From Druceiella hillmani (lineage: Eukaryota > Arthropoda > Insecta > Lepidoptera > Hepialidae): a stretch of 64,000 nt of DNA. The translations under genes and the position numbers were made by a program. The notes below the pieces were generated by a model that did not search any database, was not told the origin of the DNA, and worked only from the letters and a program-made list of their open reading frames with translations. Where the stretch lies: positions 6,436,501-6,500,500 of the forward strand of contig JAYKKI010000038.1 of assembly GCA_039881145.1 (NCBI GenBank), written 5' to 3'. Each line of letters opens with the position of its first letter. The stretch's first letter is position 1. This document shows, in pieces, positions 1 to 11,655 of the stretch.

Positions 1-775
1 TTATTGTCCTTGAGTTGCAAGGGTACTGCCTGTCTAAGCCAGGAGACTAGAGGACCTGCTGTTTCTGAATTATTATTACTAGTCTCAAGTAGAGATTCCA
101 TCATTGAATTTAGATTTCCAATTCCTCAATCTTCATGCATGAGTATAATGCCTGCTTAAATTGTGAGACTTGAGGGTTTGCTATTTTTAAATTAGTATTA
201 TGAGTTTCAAGCAGGGACTCTATCGTTGAACTCGGGATTTCAACTTCTCAGTCCTACAGTTGCAAGTGTACTGTCTTCTAAACCGGGAGACTTAAGGATT
301 GATTGTTTTTAAATTAGTATTTTAGCTCTCAAGCAGAGACTCTGTTATTGCACTCCGGATTCTAACTCATCAGTCCGGATATTGCAGGGATACTACCTAC
401 CTAAACCATGAGACTTGAGTATCTCTTATTATTCAATTTGTATTGAGTATTGTTATTAAATTTGTATTGATTGTCTCAAACAGAGACTCGACCGTTGAAC
501 TAAGAATTTCAACTCCTTATTCCTTAGTTTTATACAAACATTTGTTGTAGGGATATTGCCTGCTTAAATCATAAGAATTGAAGACCTGCTGTTTTTAAAT
601 TAGCATTGTGGGTCTCACGAATAGACTACGTCTTTGAACTCAGGGTTCACTCCAACTCCTCAGTCCTGAAGTTGCAGGAGTACTCCTGCTTAAACCGTGA
701 GACTTGGGGATCTGCGGTTCTCAAATGAGTCTTGCGGGTCTAAAGTAAGGACTCCGTAAGCGTCAGTAAACGAAA
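1..775. repeat. Degenerate ~124-bp tandem satellite, about six copies
   Basis: Successive units repeat a recognisable order of words: TTGCAGGGGTACTGCCTG-like, then CTTAAACCGTGAGACTTGAG-like, CTGCTGTTTTTAAATTAG-like, CTCAAGCAGAGACTC-like, and TTGAACTCGGGATTTCAAC-like. The TTGCA-type anchor falls near 14, 135, 258, 381, 544 and 671, so spacing is about 121-127 bp. The exception is one ~163-bp unit, which carries an internal duplication of TTTGTATTGA-type sequence near 435-470. The array stops near 775 at GACTCCG and is cut by the window edge on the left. No long ORF crosses it, so a noncoding minisatellite or satellite is the best reading. Confidence 0.85.
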
Positions 776-3700
776 CAGTTTATTAAAAAATGGACCATTG
801 GAAAAACATTTGAAAAATAAAAAAAAGGTAAACAATATGCAATTTTATCAATTGATCTTGCACAGTTTACTTTACCTTTTTAAATTACTTACTTTTTTAA
901 ATTTGTTAGACTTTCAGAAAGAATAATTATGTAATCGATCTGTGAATAATGTTTTATGCTCTTTTAAACTTTTACACTAAAACTTTTGAGAGATATTATT
1001 AAATCCTAGTTGGTTAAAGTACACAGAAACAATTAAATTCATCATACGGACGTATTTTAAATGATCGAAGAAATGTATTTCTTAAAGTACAGTTTCATTG
1101 CACTAGAAATCAGATTGATTGGAGTTGGTATAAGAATGTACCGAATGAAAAAATAATAAGAATTGTCAGTAAAGAGCTTAAAGAAGTAAAAAACGTATAG
1201 TTGACTGCATTGTTTCCTTGGAGAAATAATTTCTATTATAATTTAAACTTTGATATTCTGCTGTTGAAAGACGAATTGCCTCTTCTATTCTATATTAACA
1301 TAAAATCGTAATATAGATCAACAACTAGATTAATCGAAATTAATAAAATAATAGTTTAAAACAAACTAAAAAACACGCTTTTCTGGCAAATTGAACTGAA
1401 AAGTAAAATAATCTTTAAATATAAAGCTTTTGATTAAGAGTGAAGACATCCTGTCTTTAATGATAAAAATAGTAACTTTAATGTAAAAAATCAAAATAAT
1501 GAGATTTATGATTATTAAATATATATTTAATTAATTTATCTTCGAATACACGGAAATCAATAACATAGAATTTAAAACATTATATTTAAAAGTACCATGA
1601 AGAGCATGCTATCATCGTAGAGGGTCTATAATTTGAGATGCAAAAAAAAGTGAAATCTAATAAAAACACATCACTCAAAAAAACAGCGCCGAGTTTCGTC
1701 ACATTTTGGCCATAGAAAGTAGTGAGACTTCAACTTCACATTCTAGTATTATATAACTCCTAAGTCACATAGTATTCTTTAACAAAATATATTAACAAGA
1801 GACTCTTAATAAGAAACTTGGGGAAATTGCTGCACGAAAGCATCACATTTAATAAGAATTTATTTATTGACTTCATAAAGTCACGAGATTGAGCATCTGT
1901 TTTAAGTACATCTTTTAATGTATTTTACATTGAGAATAATTAATATACATAAAATATTAAGGCAGTAATACCACAGGTAACATTCGACCAGGATTCGACC
2001 AGACCAGAATTTTAACCACCGATTTTCAGCTTAATACTGATAAAAATGAAATACAATACATTAAATTTTTATGCTTCAACCGAAGAAAACTCGTTATAAT
2101 ATTTAATACGAGTACGAAGGATGGACATCTTATTTTGAATTGAGCTGCGCCCGACTACAACAACACTTACGATATCAATACCAACAATAACTATTTTATA
2201 CTATTCAACAATAACTATTTCATTACCAACAATAACTATTCAACTAATAATGAAATTTGTGGATAAAACATTCCGACAGATTTCGATTGCGAATATTTAT
2301 TAACATTTATTAAATCATATAAATAATATAGTATGATATTGTACCTTTTTTGTGAAATACCTTATTACAAATTATAACTAATTGTATTATGAACAACCCC
2401 GTCGTATGTTAAAATATCTATAAATTTTTTTTATTATGGCAATATTTTATGTCATTTTTCAACCTTGACAAACTTTCGATGCTTCTTTCATGATGAACGA
2501 GCCATATGCGATTTTAAAAATTTTCTTGTCATTCGGATCGAAACAACTTAAATAGAATTATTACAGATCAAACACTCACTTCTGGTCAGTTGATTTCAAG
2601 TAACAAATATCGGCTACTATATACAGACATTATTAATAACGAGTATTTATCTTTAGGACGGTTGAAATTTTGGTGAAGTTGATACATAAGAAAAGAATGA
2701 TAAAAATAAATATATAATAATACTAAACTAATAATCGTAGTAGAGAATCCATTATGCATAGTCCATTTATTAACTTCATCTTATTGTGCCCTGATCACTT
2801 CATTAATTTCATTTTCACTTAATTTTCGTCTTGCCATTCAGTTTTGCAAAAGCCAACTTCGATTTCATCATTGACGTAAAATGGTGAAATCGAATCGATC
2901 TTTCTTATAATATAGAAGATAGATATATTTACCATTTAGTGTGTAAGCTGTTGTTGATATCCTAGAATATTTTTAATTTCACTACATAAACAAAATTTTA
3001 AATTGCTTTTATTTATCTAATGAAAGTAATTGATCTCGTAAATATTGGTTCACTTTAAACGTGTGTACATGAATTTCAACATAGAAAATAATTCAATTAA
3101 TAAAGTTATATCTTTCTTCAAATTCGTATGAACCTTAGTACACGAGTATTGGTTTTATTTTTATTTATCACGTAAGTACATAGATTAGAGTGTGAATCGT
3201 TGTCCGTATACCCCTGCTGCAAGCAATTAAGTCCTTGTTCTCACTCTTACTCGTGCCGTCAATATCCACAACAATCATAGAAACTTTTATAAGTTTTACT
3301 TTCGTCTCTTTTTTTCTCTTTGAGTTTTTACTTTTTTTTGCTTTAGTTTGGCTCAATTAATTATGTTTTAAATATAACACTTCAAAGTAACACCTTCGAT
3401 ATGTTATTTATTTAAGTAATTTTTCTTAATTTTAATTTTAATACCTAATAAGTAAGTTTCAACATTCTAAGTCGCATATTTTAAAACTAGCTGCATTCTT
3501 CATGCGAGTGCGTAGCAGTTTCCTTTTTACTTACCACCGAGAAGTTTGACTTGAGGATTGAACTACTAGTTATACATTTACAGACAATTTTGGCAACGCT
3601 TGTTACAATAACTTGTTCTTGTTAGTGAGACGGGGTCAGTTGCACACACATACTTTAGTTGAATTAGTCCAAGGCGCTGTTACTATTGCGCGTAAGTATA

Positions 3701-4231
3701 CACGTTTTGATATCGTGTGCGTGTGAAGTCAAAAATTGCAGCGATTTATAAAAATAAATATAAAAAAGAGAATTTTAACTACTGTTTTTCAAACCTCTTT
3801 ATTTTTAAGGATAAATAACTATACTAAACATAATTTCGAAGAATTTGAGTTACGAATTCACCGTCTCAGTTCACTATTTCTGTATATTTTGCGAACTAAT
3901 ATTCAAACTCATTAAAATCAGAGAATTCTTGTTGCTTTGTTCTTACTTATGCACCTTTGAACATGTGTTTATTTTTAATTATGTTTATGATTATATTTGC
4001 ACACAATCTCATTCATATTCTTCACATCATTATGTAATATAAACTTGTTTAAGTACTAATATAACTCGAACTACAAACGTTCCGTACATAGTTATAAATA
4101 CTTAAGCGTGCATAGTATTTCTATGAAACTACTTACAAATATTAATATTATTTCTCACCAAGTAAATATGTAAATATATTGCATGGTATATCTTTTAGGA
4201 ACATAATATATATACATTTTAAAATGCAAAG

Positions 4232-4274
<43 letters not shown>

Positions 4275-4724
4275 GTTTTTGCTGTCAATTTAAATAAATT
4301 TGTATTGAGTTTTTAAGAATTTTTTCAGGCCCAATTACATGTCATAAAATTGATTGACTATTACTCCTAAATTAGAAGAACCAATATATTTTTGAAAATT
4401 TTCTTTTTAATTTCGTTATATATACTACTATTGTGAATACTTTTCAGATATTCAAAAACAGCCGTTTAGCTGGCGGGGTAAATTAAACCCTGTATCGAGA
4501 AAGTGTTCATGACAAACCCCATATATTTTTGGAAAACCTATTCAACAATACCCTACACAATTAGGTATGCGATTAAAAAATTCAACCCATTTTCGTTCGA
4601 GGAAATTATAAATAAATTAAATTAAAATTTAAAGTACACAGTGTAATGTGACTTACACCAGTATTAAATATAAATGATTAAGTGGTAAATAAGTTGATCA
4701 TTATACATGCTTAGTTCTAATAAC
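776..4724. other. AT-rich noncoding interval
   Basis: No gene recognised. It contains small local duplications: ATTCGACCAG twice at about 1982-2003, and CAACAATAACTATT three times at 2182, 2206 and 2227. A (TA)n tract lies at 4233-4271. Splice-donor-like GTAAGT words occur near 3691 (plus) and 3534 (minus) but without a convincing exon. A minus ORF at 3168-3356 is lysine-rich at its N-terminus because it overlaps T-rich plus-strand sequence, and I do not regard it as coding. Confidence 0.6.
4233..4271. repeat. (TA)n microsatellite
   Basis: Uninterrupted alternating TA of about 39 bp. Confidence 0.97.
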
Positions 4725-5045
4725 GAGCGTCCCGAGAACGGCGCCAAAGCTGCTAGCGAGCGGTACTCAAGGAGACAGCCATTTGTGCGATAGTTAAAAT
4801 TAAGTAAATATTTATAATAGAAGAATGTGCGGCAGTGCGCGGCGCGTAGGCAACCGACTACCTGTTGACCTTCTGTCCGCACCACGCGCTCGCCTGTTTA
4901 TGTTGTTATCTCGGCAGTACACAACGTGTCCGATGGTTTTTTATGAGACGAATCAGGGAAGCGATCGGCGCGTATAATTAATAGATTAAGCGGGTTTGTG
5001 TCGCAAACACGATTGCACAATAATTGTTTTTCGCACAAAGGTAAG
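4725..5045. promoter_or_regulatory. GC-rich island with homeodomain-type sites, candidate enhancer
   Basis: GC content rises sharply above the AT-rich flanks, with CpG-containing words such as GCGCGGCGCG near 4838. At 4938-4946 there is TTTTATGAG, similar to posterior Hox sites. At 4973-4990 TATAATTAATAGATTAAG holds overlapping homeodomain cores. The segment ends in AAAG followed by GTAAGGTG at 5041, which could be a splice donor. A regulatory element, possibly overlapping a noncoding or 5'UTR exon, is inferred. Cross-species conservation is not visible here. Confidence 0.35.
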
Positions 5046-5178
5046 GTGACTGTTAACATGTGCGTGGGATTGGAACGCGATGATGTTGATGCATTCTGGT
5101 GTTGTGCTTAATAAATCAGAAAACGACACTATGGTTCTCAGTAAATATTTTCGTTTTATATTAACTTATTTGTTTCAG

Positions 5179-5222
5179 ATGCGAGGTGTACGATTACAGC
5201 AGCAATTACAAATTAATAATTG
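5179..5222 (+). other. Candidate 44-nt exon between canonical splice sites
   Basis: A good acceptor (TTATTTGTTTCAG ending at 5178) is followed by 44 nt and then a consensus donor (G followed by GTAAGTAATT from 5223). Upstream at 5041 there is another donor-like GTAAGGTG, which would give an intron of 138 nt. Two of the three frames are open across the 44 nt. One begins with ATG at its first base and would read M-R-G-V-R-L-Q-Q-Q. No protein family is recognised. A 5'UTR or noncoding RNA exon is equally possible, as is chance. Confidence 0.3.
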
Positions 5223-5764
5223 GTAAGTAATTAAAAAATAACTTTGATTTTTCATAATAATTAATCGGTTTGAAATCTTCTCAACATAACCAAGTAGTAG
5301 AACATAAGTTTGAAATATGTCGGATAACTTGTTTAAAGCGACGTATGAAAAGGTTTAGTATTTTTAGGAAAACTCCAAAATGTTTACAATTTCAAGCGTA
5401 GCATCTGGTCATATTTCCAATTTTATTAGTTAAAAGTCAACAATTTCCTGGAAAACACGACATATATGTCAATTAAACAGGTAAATAGGGCAATAAGTCG
5501 TCTATATTTCCGAGGAATTGGCGCTTTTCCTCTTAGCATTAAATTTAGCTATAATACCTTCTTAGCATTAAATTTACAATCAACAACGTCACGTTTATAT
5601 CGGTAATCATATCTTATACTTTTCAGATATTGTCTTAAACTTTTGAGATAACTGTAAAGCATGCATGGGGCTAACAATTTTGATCAAAATATATACATTA
5701 TCAAATTGTGGGATCTCGTTCTGACAAGTTTGAAAAATTATATAACATTTCAAATCCCATATTC

Positions 5765-6022
5765 CATGCTTTATACATGTGTGTGTATGTGTGCGTGTAT
5801 GCGTGCGTGCTGCGTGCGTGCGTGCGTGCGAGCGAGTGAACATCCGCACATGAGTGTGTGCGTGCGTGGATGCTTACGTGCGTGCGTGCTTGCGTGATGC
5901 GTGTGTGAGCGCACGCGTGCGCTCGTGCATGCGTGCGTGCGTGAGCATGCGCCCGTGCACGCATGCGCGTGCGCGTGCACCTGTGGATGCGCACGTGCGA
6001 GCGTGTGCGTGTGTGTGAATTT
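5765..6022. repeat. Degenerate (TGCG)n/(TG)n low-complexity tract
   Basis: Alternating purine-pyrimidine DNA built from GTGCGTGC, GTGTGC and TGCGCGTGCG units with frequent interruptions. Several apparently long ORFs rich in His/Thr/Ala (minus) or Cys/Val/Arg (plus) come from the repeat and are not genes. The alternation favours Z-DNA. Confidence 0.9.
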
Positions 6023-6499
6023 TGAGAACAAAGAGGAACGAAAGATAAAAATCAGTGTTATAAAATCGCCTATTATTATTTTTAATGAAACGAACTTAAC
6101 TTTATTATTCAGGTAACACATTATTATAAACTAATATCAATTAACTATGAGTATTTTTTACTTTCGCTCGTGATAACAATTCGTAAGTTTAAAAAATTAT
6201 TACTTAATTAAAATAATGACTTTATAAACCTTACTTTTTTCTTTGTGGTATATAACTTTTAGAGAATTAGTAAAATATTTTTTTGGTTTATATCCCTTAA
6301 CATTTAAAAGTGGAACTGCAAAATCATCATCATATATATTAGTACGCTAAGGTTAAGATGTTACTCTCCCTTTTTAGAAAAAACCTCACAACTAATCCAC
6401 ATAAATTATATATCATTTTATAGATAATTGCTTGCTCTACCGGCATCCACAACAACAAAAATTATTATTGCTATTGTTTTTGCAAATTAATTAATTATT

Positions 6500-6824
6500 A
6501 AAATTATATACACAAAACAGCAATGCTGCCATCTAACGACTCAACGTCAATATGATTGACGGTCGGTAAAATTTTTGTTTAATTTCAAATCCACTCACGT
6601 ATAAATAAAGTGGCGCTTTAGCTCAATGCTTTTGATACTTGCGCCTCTATATGTCAATTTTAGTAAAATATTTGTTTGATCTGTCATCTGAGCTTCATAA
6701 TGGAATAAAAACGTAATAAGCAGTGTGCAAAATTAGAAATGAATTGAATACCTGCAATCAATGTTGATTTATTAAATTTTGTTGAATAATTTATAATGCG
6801 AAGACTTCGCACGGGTCACGCTAG
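6500..6824 (+). mobile_element. Non-autonomous Helitron, 3' end recognised
   Basis: The 3' terminus has the Helitron layout. A short perfect hairpin (GCGAAG, one-base loop, CTTCGC; 6798-6810) is followed by a 10-nt spacer and then CTAG at 6821-6824, next to a T. Helitrons of this class end in a hairpin plus CTRR and insert between A and T. The 5' TC end is not identified, so the start is approximate. A palindrome CGTCAAT-ATG-ATTGACG lies inside near 6544. No Rep/helicase ORF is present. Confidence 0.55.
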
Positions 6825-6869
6825 TATACACTTATTATACTACTTAGTTACGATTTAATTTTTTCTTGA

Positions 6870-7095
6870 AAGTAGTCGTTGTCTGGTGGTACGAGTAAAA
6901 ACATTCTAACTGCGGCCAATAGAATGTAAGTTCGATTCCCACTGAAAGAATAAATAATTTTTTCTTCGGTATTACTATTTGTAACACTAACTAGTGACAC
7001 GTTTATCTGTAGGTGTTTTCAAGCTGCAGCACCGACGGTCTATTATCATCTATTCTATGCACTAATAGACGTTGGACAAAATGTGTTAAAAGTGT
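6870..7095 (+). mobile_element. tRNA-derived SINE-like element
   Basis: A B-box-like word AGTTCGATTCCCA lies near 6930. About 40 nt upstream is an A-box-like GTCTGGTGGTACGAG, the spacing of an internal RNA polymerase III promoter. The remainder is an unrelated tail with no cloverleaf, so this is a SINE head rather than a functional tRNA. Borders are approximate. Confidence 0.45.
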
Positions 7096-7289
7096 GCTTT
7101 ATTTTTTTTACATTTAATTTCTTTTGATATTCTATTAATATAATCAGGAATATACATCAGTCGTACAATATGAGACCTAGATGTAAACATCTATATAAAT
7201 AAATTAATTATGAATTCATGATCTATCCGCGTCTGGAAATAATATTATTTACTACGCAATTAAATGTTTTAAATCGATCTTTCACAATT

Positions 7290-7730
7290 TTCTCGAGCTT
7301 CGATTAGACGTCAGCTATTTCCTGGCGCTTAACGAGCTGCGTGCGGACAGCCGCCGTCCGTTCGCGACAGATCCGTCACGATCGCCGATAATGCCGGCCG
7401 ATATGTCATTATCAACTGATGGCTCGTTTACCATTAATTACTAGCAACAGGTACGGGCAGGATCTTTTGCTATGCGATTACCAGGCGCGGTCGTGGGCAC
7501 TCGTGGGGCGTCGGTACGTCGTTGCATTTCGCGTTATCTCACACATTTTTATTTTTGAAATTACATATTCACAGTGGGATGAAACACATTTTACGTACAT
7601 TTCATATTTCTCATCGATAGAAAAGGGCGATCCGACGTCCACGCGGTGTTCCCCAAAAATGGAGAAAATAATAGACTGCGATAGTGGAAAGTCGTTACCT
7701 GGAACGAGATTCTATGACCCGTAAGGAAAT
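7290..7730. promoter_or_regulatory. GC-rich island with TAAT cores, candidate enhancer
   Basis: CpG-containing sequence (GCGTGCGGACAGCCGCCGTC near 7340) in an AT-rich setting. It holds CATTATCAACTGATGG, then CATTAATTAC at 7432-7441, a homeodomain-type site. An open frame of 101 codons runs 7419-7724 on the plus strand but matches nothing I know, and its length is within chance expectation. It ends at a donor-like GTAAGG, so an exon cannot be excluded. Confidence 0.3.
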
Positions 7731-8034
7731 TTTGTAAACGAGCTCTTTGAGCAACGCTTGCAATGTTATTGTTATTTTGTTAGTGTAAATGTGTTTAATT
7801 TATTGTCCGACATATACTAAGATAGAATCAGTTTAAAACAACACTGGAAACCATCGATGTATTGACACAAACAGATTTTAAAAATGAAAAAAAGAAAGCA
7901 GGCTTGCCCTGTCTGTTATTATAACAAATGATTCGTAATAAAGCCATTGACATTGGATCGTTACTTTTGTGTCATTTTAAGTAAATACTTAGTTTGTATA
8001 TCTTAGCAAAATTATTTTTCGTCATCCTCAACGG

Positions 8035-8225
8035 TCTATCTTTATCCGCTGCTGGACATAGGCCTTTTCCGATGCTCATATCACTGAAGGTTACGATCAT
8101 AATCGTTAAGCTGGGCAGGCTGCTTGGCAATCACGTTACGTACCTTCCCGCACCAGTGGCTCTGCTGCCCATCACTGGTCTGTGACATTTTAGCTACGCG
8201 ATTACAAACATCACTCCAACCTCTC
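8035..8225 (-). mobile_element. Decayed non-LTR retrotransposon 3' fragment
   Basis: The plus strand contains GCTGGACATAGGCCTTTTCC. Its reverse complement encodes K-A-Y-V-Q-Q, matching the C-terminal (E)AYVQQW end of lepidopteran endonuclease/reverse-transcriptase elements (RTE-like). Downstream on the plus strand, words such as GGGCAGGCTGCTTGGCAATC and CTGCTGCCCATCACTGGTCT also resemble this repeat family. Stops and indels interrupt every frame, so it is a relic. Confidence 0.5.
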
Positions 8226-8499
8226 TCGATGGGTTAAATATTTATAAATTCTCTATTATAATTATGTAATAAATTTTGAACTCACGATTTATTAATTCGG
8301 GACACATCGGTGCACTGCGCCGTGTAAGACTGCCATCAACTCAACACACCATGGCGGCGGCGAAATTCTTATTATCTATACATGATTCTTCTGGTTCAGT
8401 CAATCGTTTCTAATACGTTTTAAAATAATACACACATGGTGAAACATGGGCAGATTTATAATAATTTTACAACCCTTAAGAAAAACAACTATTCTGTCA

Positions 8500-8850
8500 C
8501 AATGCTCAATGAAGGGCACGAACGCCTCGAAGTGGCGTTTGTGCTGCAAGTGAATGAGTCGCGTGCAAAATAATGTCGGAGACGGGACTAGAAAACTTCC
8601 AGTAGCGGTATAAAGTGAAGTAAAAAGCTCTCGGCTGCGTCTCGCCGGCAACAGAATATTATTTTGTTCGCTTTAACCGCGATCGGCGGGGCGGCTACAT
8701 AAATTGTCCATTGTTTTGTTCTGTTTGGAGCGCGCCGCGCAGCCCCGCTCGAGTACATCTGATTTTGGCTACCGGTTTTTTGTACATGAAATGATACCGG
8801 CACTTATTCGATTCGCGTGAGCTGCGCTCGCGCTGTTACGTTTTAAATAA
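8500..8850. promoter_or_regulatory. GC-rich island with SOX-type site, candidate enhancer
   Basis: Elevated GC with CpG-rich words (GAGCGCGCCGCGCAGCCCCG near 8730). CCATTGTT at 8708-8715 and the adjoining TTTTGTTCTG resemble SOX/TCF sites. A minus ORF across it (8588-8803) has no recognisable domain and is left out. Confidence 0.3.
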
Positions 8851-9439
8851 ATTATATGTGTTTATAAAGATTATTTAATAATACATGTATAGCATTATTT
8901 TTATTCAAACCTGTTCGTAGTAAATTATGGGTCAACTTATTATTTTTAGTTAAATTATAATATATTTATGTTACGCATTTAAGAATGTGTTTTACGCAAA
9001 GTTTACAAATGTATTTACATTTCAAATTCCACGCAAGAAATTTTTTGTTAACTTTCACTTTGCAATAAATCAATAAATATTAGCTACTAATATATAGAAC
9101 ATAGTGTAATTAAAAGAGAAATATTTATTATTTTCTTTATATACAAATACTATTTTATAACATAAAATTTAACCAGTTTCATAGTTATTTATATTATCAT
9201 CACATAAATGGAACAACTGATATAATTTCATCCACTTTCTTTTAAACAATATTCTTTACGTAAATAATCCTTATGCGACACATTTATGTGAACGTACTGT
9301 ATCCAATATTACCGTTATATTTAGCCTTATGTTAGTGACTATGTAAAATCAGCAGACTTTGTAATATTTTATTGTCCATTCTTTGACTATATCTCGCGTA
9401 AAGTGATTGAAAAGAACTGCTTGTAAACAAATTGAAACT
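8851..9439. other. AT-rich noncoding interval
   Basis: No gene, RNA or transposon recognised. Confidence 0.6.
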
Positions 9440-9440
9440 A

Positions 9441-9472
<32 letters not shown>

Positions 9473-9473
9473 G

Positions 9474-9523
<50 letters not shown>

Positions 9524-9532
9524 TATATACAT

Positions 9533-9592
<60 letters not shown>
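9440..9592. repeat. Interrupted (TA)n microsatellite
   Basis: About 150 bp of TA repeats broken by ACATATGTACATACAT and ATACATACACACAT. The overlapping Tyr/Ile-rich ORFs on both strands are artefacts of the repeat. Confidence 0.97.
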
Positions 9593-9595
<3 letters not shown>

Positions 9596-9808
9596 GGTTA
9601 TTTATTAATATCACTGAAACTATGTTAAAAATACTCATAAAATAATTGGCAACAAAAAATAAAAGGCTTGTGAAAAATAATTCAAAAACGTTTAGAAATC
9701 ATCTCAGTTAAATTAATTCTCCTGATAAATATTAATTCTCTTTATCTCCAAAAAGTACATAGTTATCATGTTGTATTCAGAAATTATATACAAATTACAG
9801 CCGAGACT

Positions 9809-9853
9809 CATGGTATTTATTTCAAATTGGCCCATGGTATTTATTTCAAATCC
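9809..9853. repeat. Short direct duplication
   Basis: CATGGTATTTATTTCAAAT occurs twice, separated by a few bases. It is part of a window-wide pattern of small spaced duplications. Confidence 0.8.
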
Positions 9854-9894
9854 ACAGTGAATTGAAAACGCTTTAAGAGAAGCGATACCTTTGT

Positions 9895-10115
9895 CTCGTG
9901 CTTTTATTTGGCGTACGGTTTATGACGACACCCGCGACGTATTCATATAGATTAACGCACAGGGAGCGGGTCAGGTCGCGCGGCGACCGGCGAATACAAT
10001 TGCCGTCTCGAACAATCGCCGGCGGTGGCCGCCGTCTGCACGGCCGCACTCCCCTCGCCCATATGGCTGCTATACTGGACTTAGGTCTTACCAGAACTGT
10101 ATGATGCAAGTACTT
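9895..10115. promoter_or_regulatory. GC-rich island, candidate regulatory element
   Basis: CpG-rich sequence (GCGCGGCGACCGGCG near 9978; CGGCGGTGGCCGCCG near 10020), open on both strands for about 60-120 codons with no recognisable protein motif. Composition alone suggests function. Confidence 0.3.
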
Positions 10116-10439
10116 GCGATTAATTTCATTACATGAGGTAATATTAATCATCTGCGGATGATTAATTTGTCCAGTTAAAATACATTTGAAAACGTGGAAA
10201 GCATGACATATTTTACGTATTTTACAAATGCTCGTCGAGAATAACATAACTTTAATATGTACGATTTTTTTTTATTTTCACATTTATTATTAATAACCAT
10301 CTTAAGGTAACGTGTCATTCATGAGAAAATATTTCCAAAATTGTCTTAGATATTCAATTCTGGGTCAGTTTGGAATAACATTTAAAATCAAAACGCATAT
10401 TAGAGATACTAAATCTTATACGATTTGAAGGTTAATTAT

Positions 10440-10637
10440 ATTAAGACTTAAATTGTCGTCGCCGTGGTGTGTAGGGTTGATCACAAGGCATACGGCCTCG
10501 ATTCCCGGCCATTCGTCGAGGGGGGCTGGACGGGTGTTATAAGAAGATGAAGTTAAAGCTGTAAGAGATTGCTCTCGTAGCACGCGATATGTATCACTTA
10601 GATACATTAAAGTAGATAAATAAATAAATAAATAAAT
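10440..10637 (+). mobile_element. tRNA-derived SINE with (AAAT)n-type tail
   Basis: A B-box-like GGCCTCGATTCCCGG lies near 10493, with an A-box-like GCCGTGGTGTGTAGGG about 40 nt upstream. The body runs to GATACATTAAAGTAGATAAA and then a simple (ATAA)n tail at 10614-10637. This is the classic pol III head, body and short-repeat tail of a SINE. The head is diverged, so it is probably an old copy. Confidence 0.6.
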
Positions 10638-11209
10638 TGTAAGTTTTTCGACGCTACGTAATAACCTAAAGAAACTTATAACATTTCACATATACATCTA
10701 ACTGTCATCTAACTATATTTACCAACAACAGTGAAAAGAGAAGCTGATTATCTTTCATATCCTATCCCATAATGGAGAGATCCTTGTGAAATTATGAGTT
10801 GTGCTAACGAATAAGTACATTCGGCTCATATATAAGTAAAGGTTGCGTTCGTGTAAAAGCACAAACATTTTTAAAATAAATTTATAATACATTTTTATCG
10901 CTTCTATTTTATTGTACGCTTGTCGGAATTGAACGTGATTTTGATAAACATGTTTTGTCAAAATGGGCCTTTTTTAAATCATTATACTAAAGTATTCAGA
11001 AAAAATAAAAATCATTTAAAAATTACTTTCTACTAAAAAAATTTAAAAATGCTGTACCTTATTTCAGTGCAATTGTATTAATGAAACACAATGTTTAAAA
11101 CTAAAAACACATTTTCGAGTCTCATGATAGATACAATTTTATCAGTTTCGAGGTTGTTAATCGAGCCGCCATCGATAGTGACACTCGTGGCACGAAGATT
11201 CTTACTAGA

Positions 11210-11655
11210 CCAAAGTGTTTGTGCGTGTGTGTGTGTATGTGCGTGCGTATAAGCATTTGTTTGCGTTTGTGTGGTTTTTGGGAGTTTGCGTGCATATGTG
11301 TGCTTCAAGGTGCGTATGTTTGCATTTGTGTTCTTTTGCGAATATTTGTGCGCGCGTGTGTGTGTATGTGCGTGTGTATACGATTGGGTGTGTTTGAGTG
11401 TTTGTTTTTGTATCTGTTTGTGTTTTTAAGTATGTATGTTTTTATGTTTCTGTACTTTTGTGGGTTTATGTGCATTTTTGTGCGTTTGTGTGTATGGGTG
11501 CGTTTAAGATCGATTACATTAGTGCAATGCGCGTGTATCCTTGTGTGCATGTATATATGTTGTTTGTATGTGTGTGTGTGTGTATGTGTGTATGTGTGTG
11601 TATGTGCGCGCGCGTGTGTTTGTATGTATGTGTATGCGTGTGTGTGTGTGGGCCA
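11210..11655. repeat. Long GT-rich low-complexity tract, cryptic (TG)n
   Basis: About 440 bp in which the plus strand is almost all G and T, built from TGTGTG, GTATGT, GCGTGTG and TTTGTG. Overlapping ORFs of up to 163 codons are Cys/Val/Phe-rich on the plus strand and Thr/His-rich on the minus, and are compositional artefacts. Confidence 0.9.

Noticed and set aside
5701..6121. His/Thr/Ala-rich ORFs of up to 116 codons on the minus strand
   Set aside because: Artefacts of the (TGCG)n/(TG)n tract.
6925..6945. tRNA gene from the B-box-like GTTCGATTCCC
   Set aside because: No cloverleaf or acceptor stem; best explained as the head of a SINE. The same applies to the B box near 10493.
9332..9638. 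Tyr/Ile-rich ORFs over TA repeats (also at 25.9, 28.0, 32.5 and 43.7 kb)
   Set aside because: TA repeats encode alternating Tyr-Ile in all frames; not genes.
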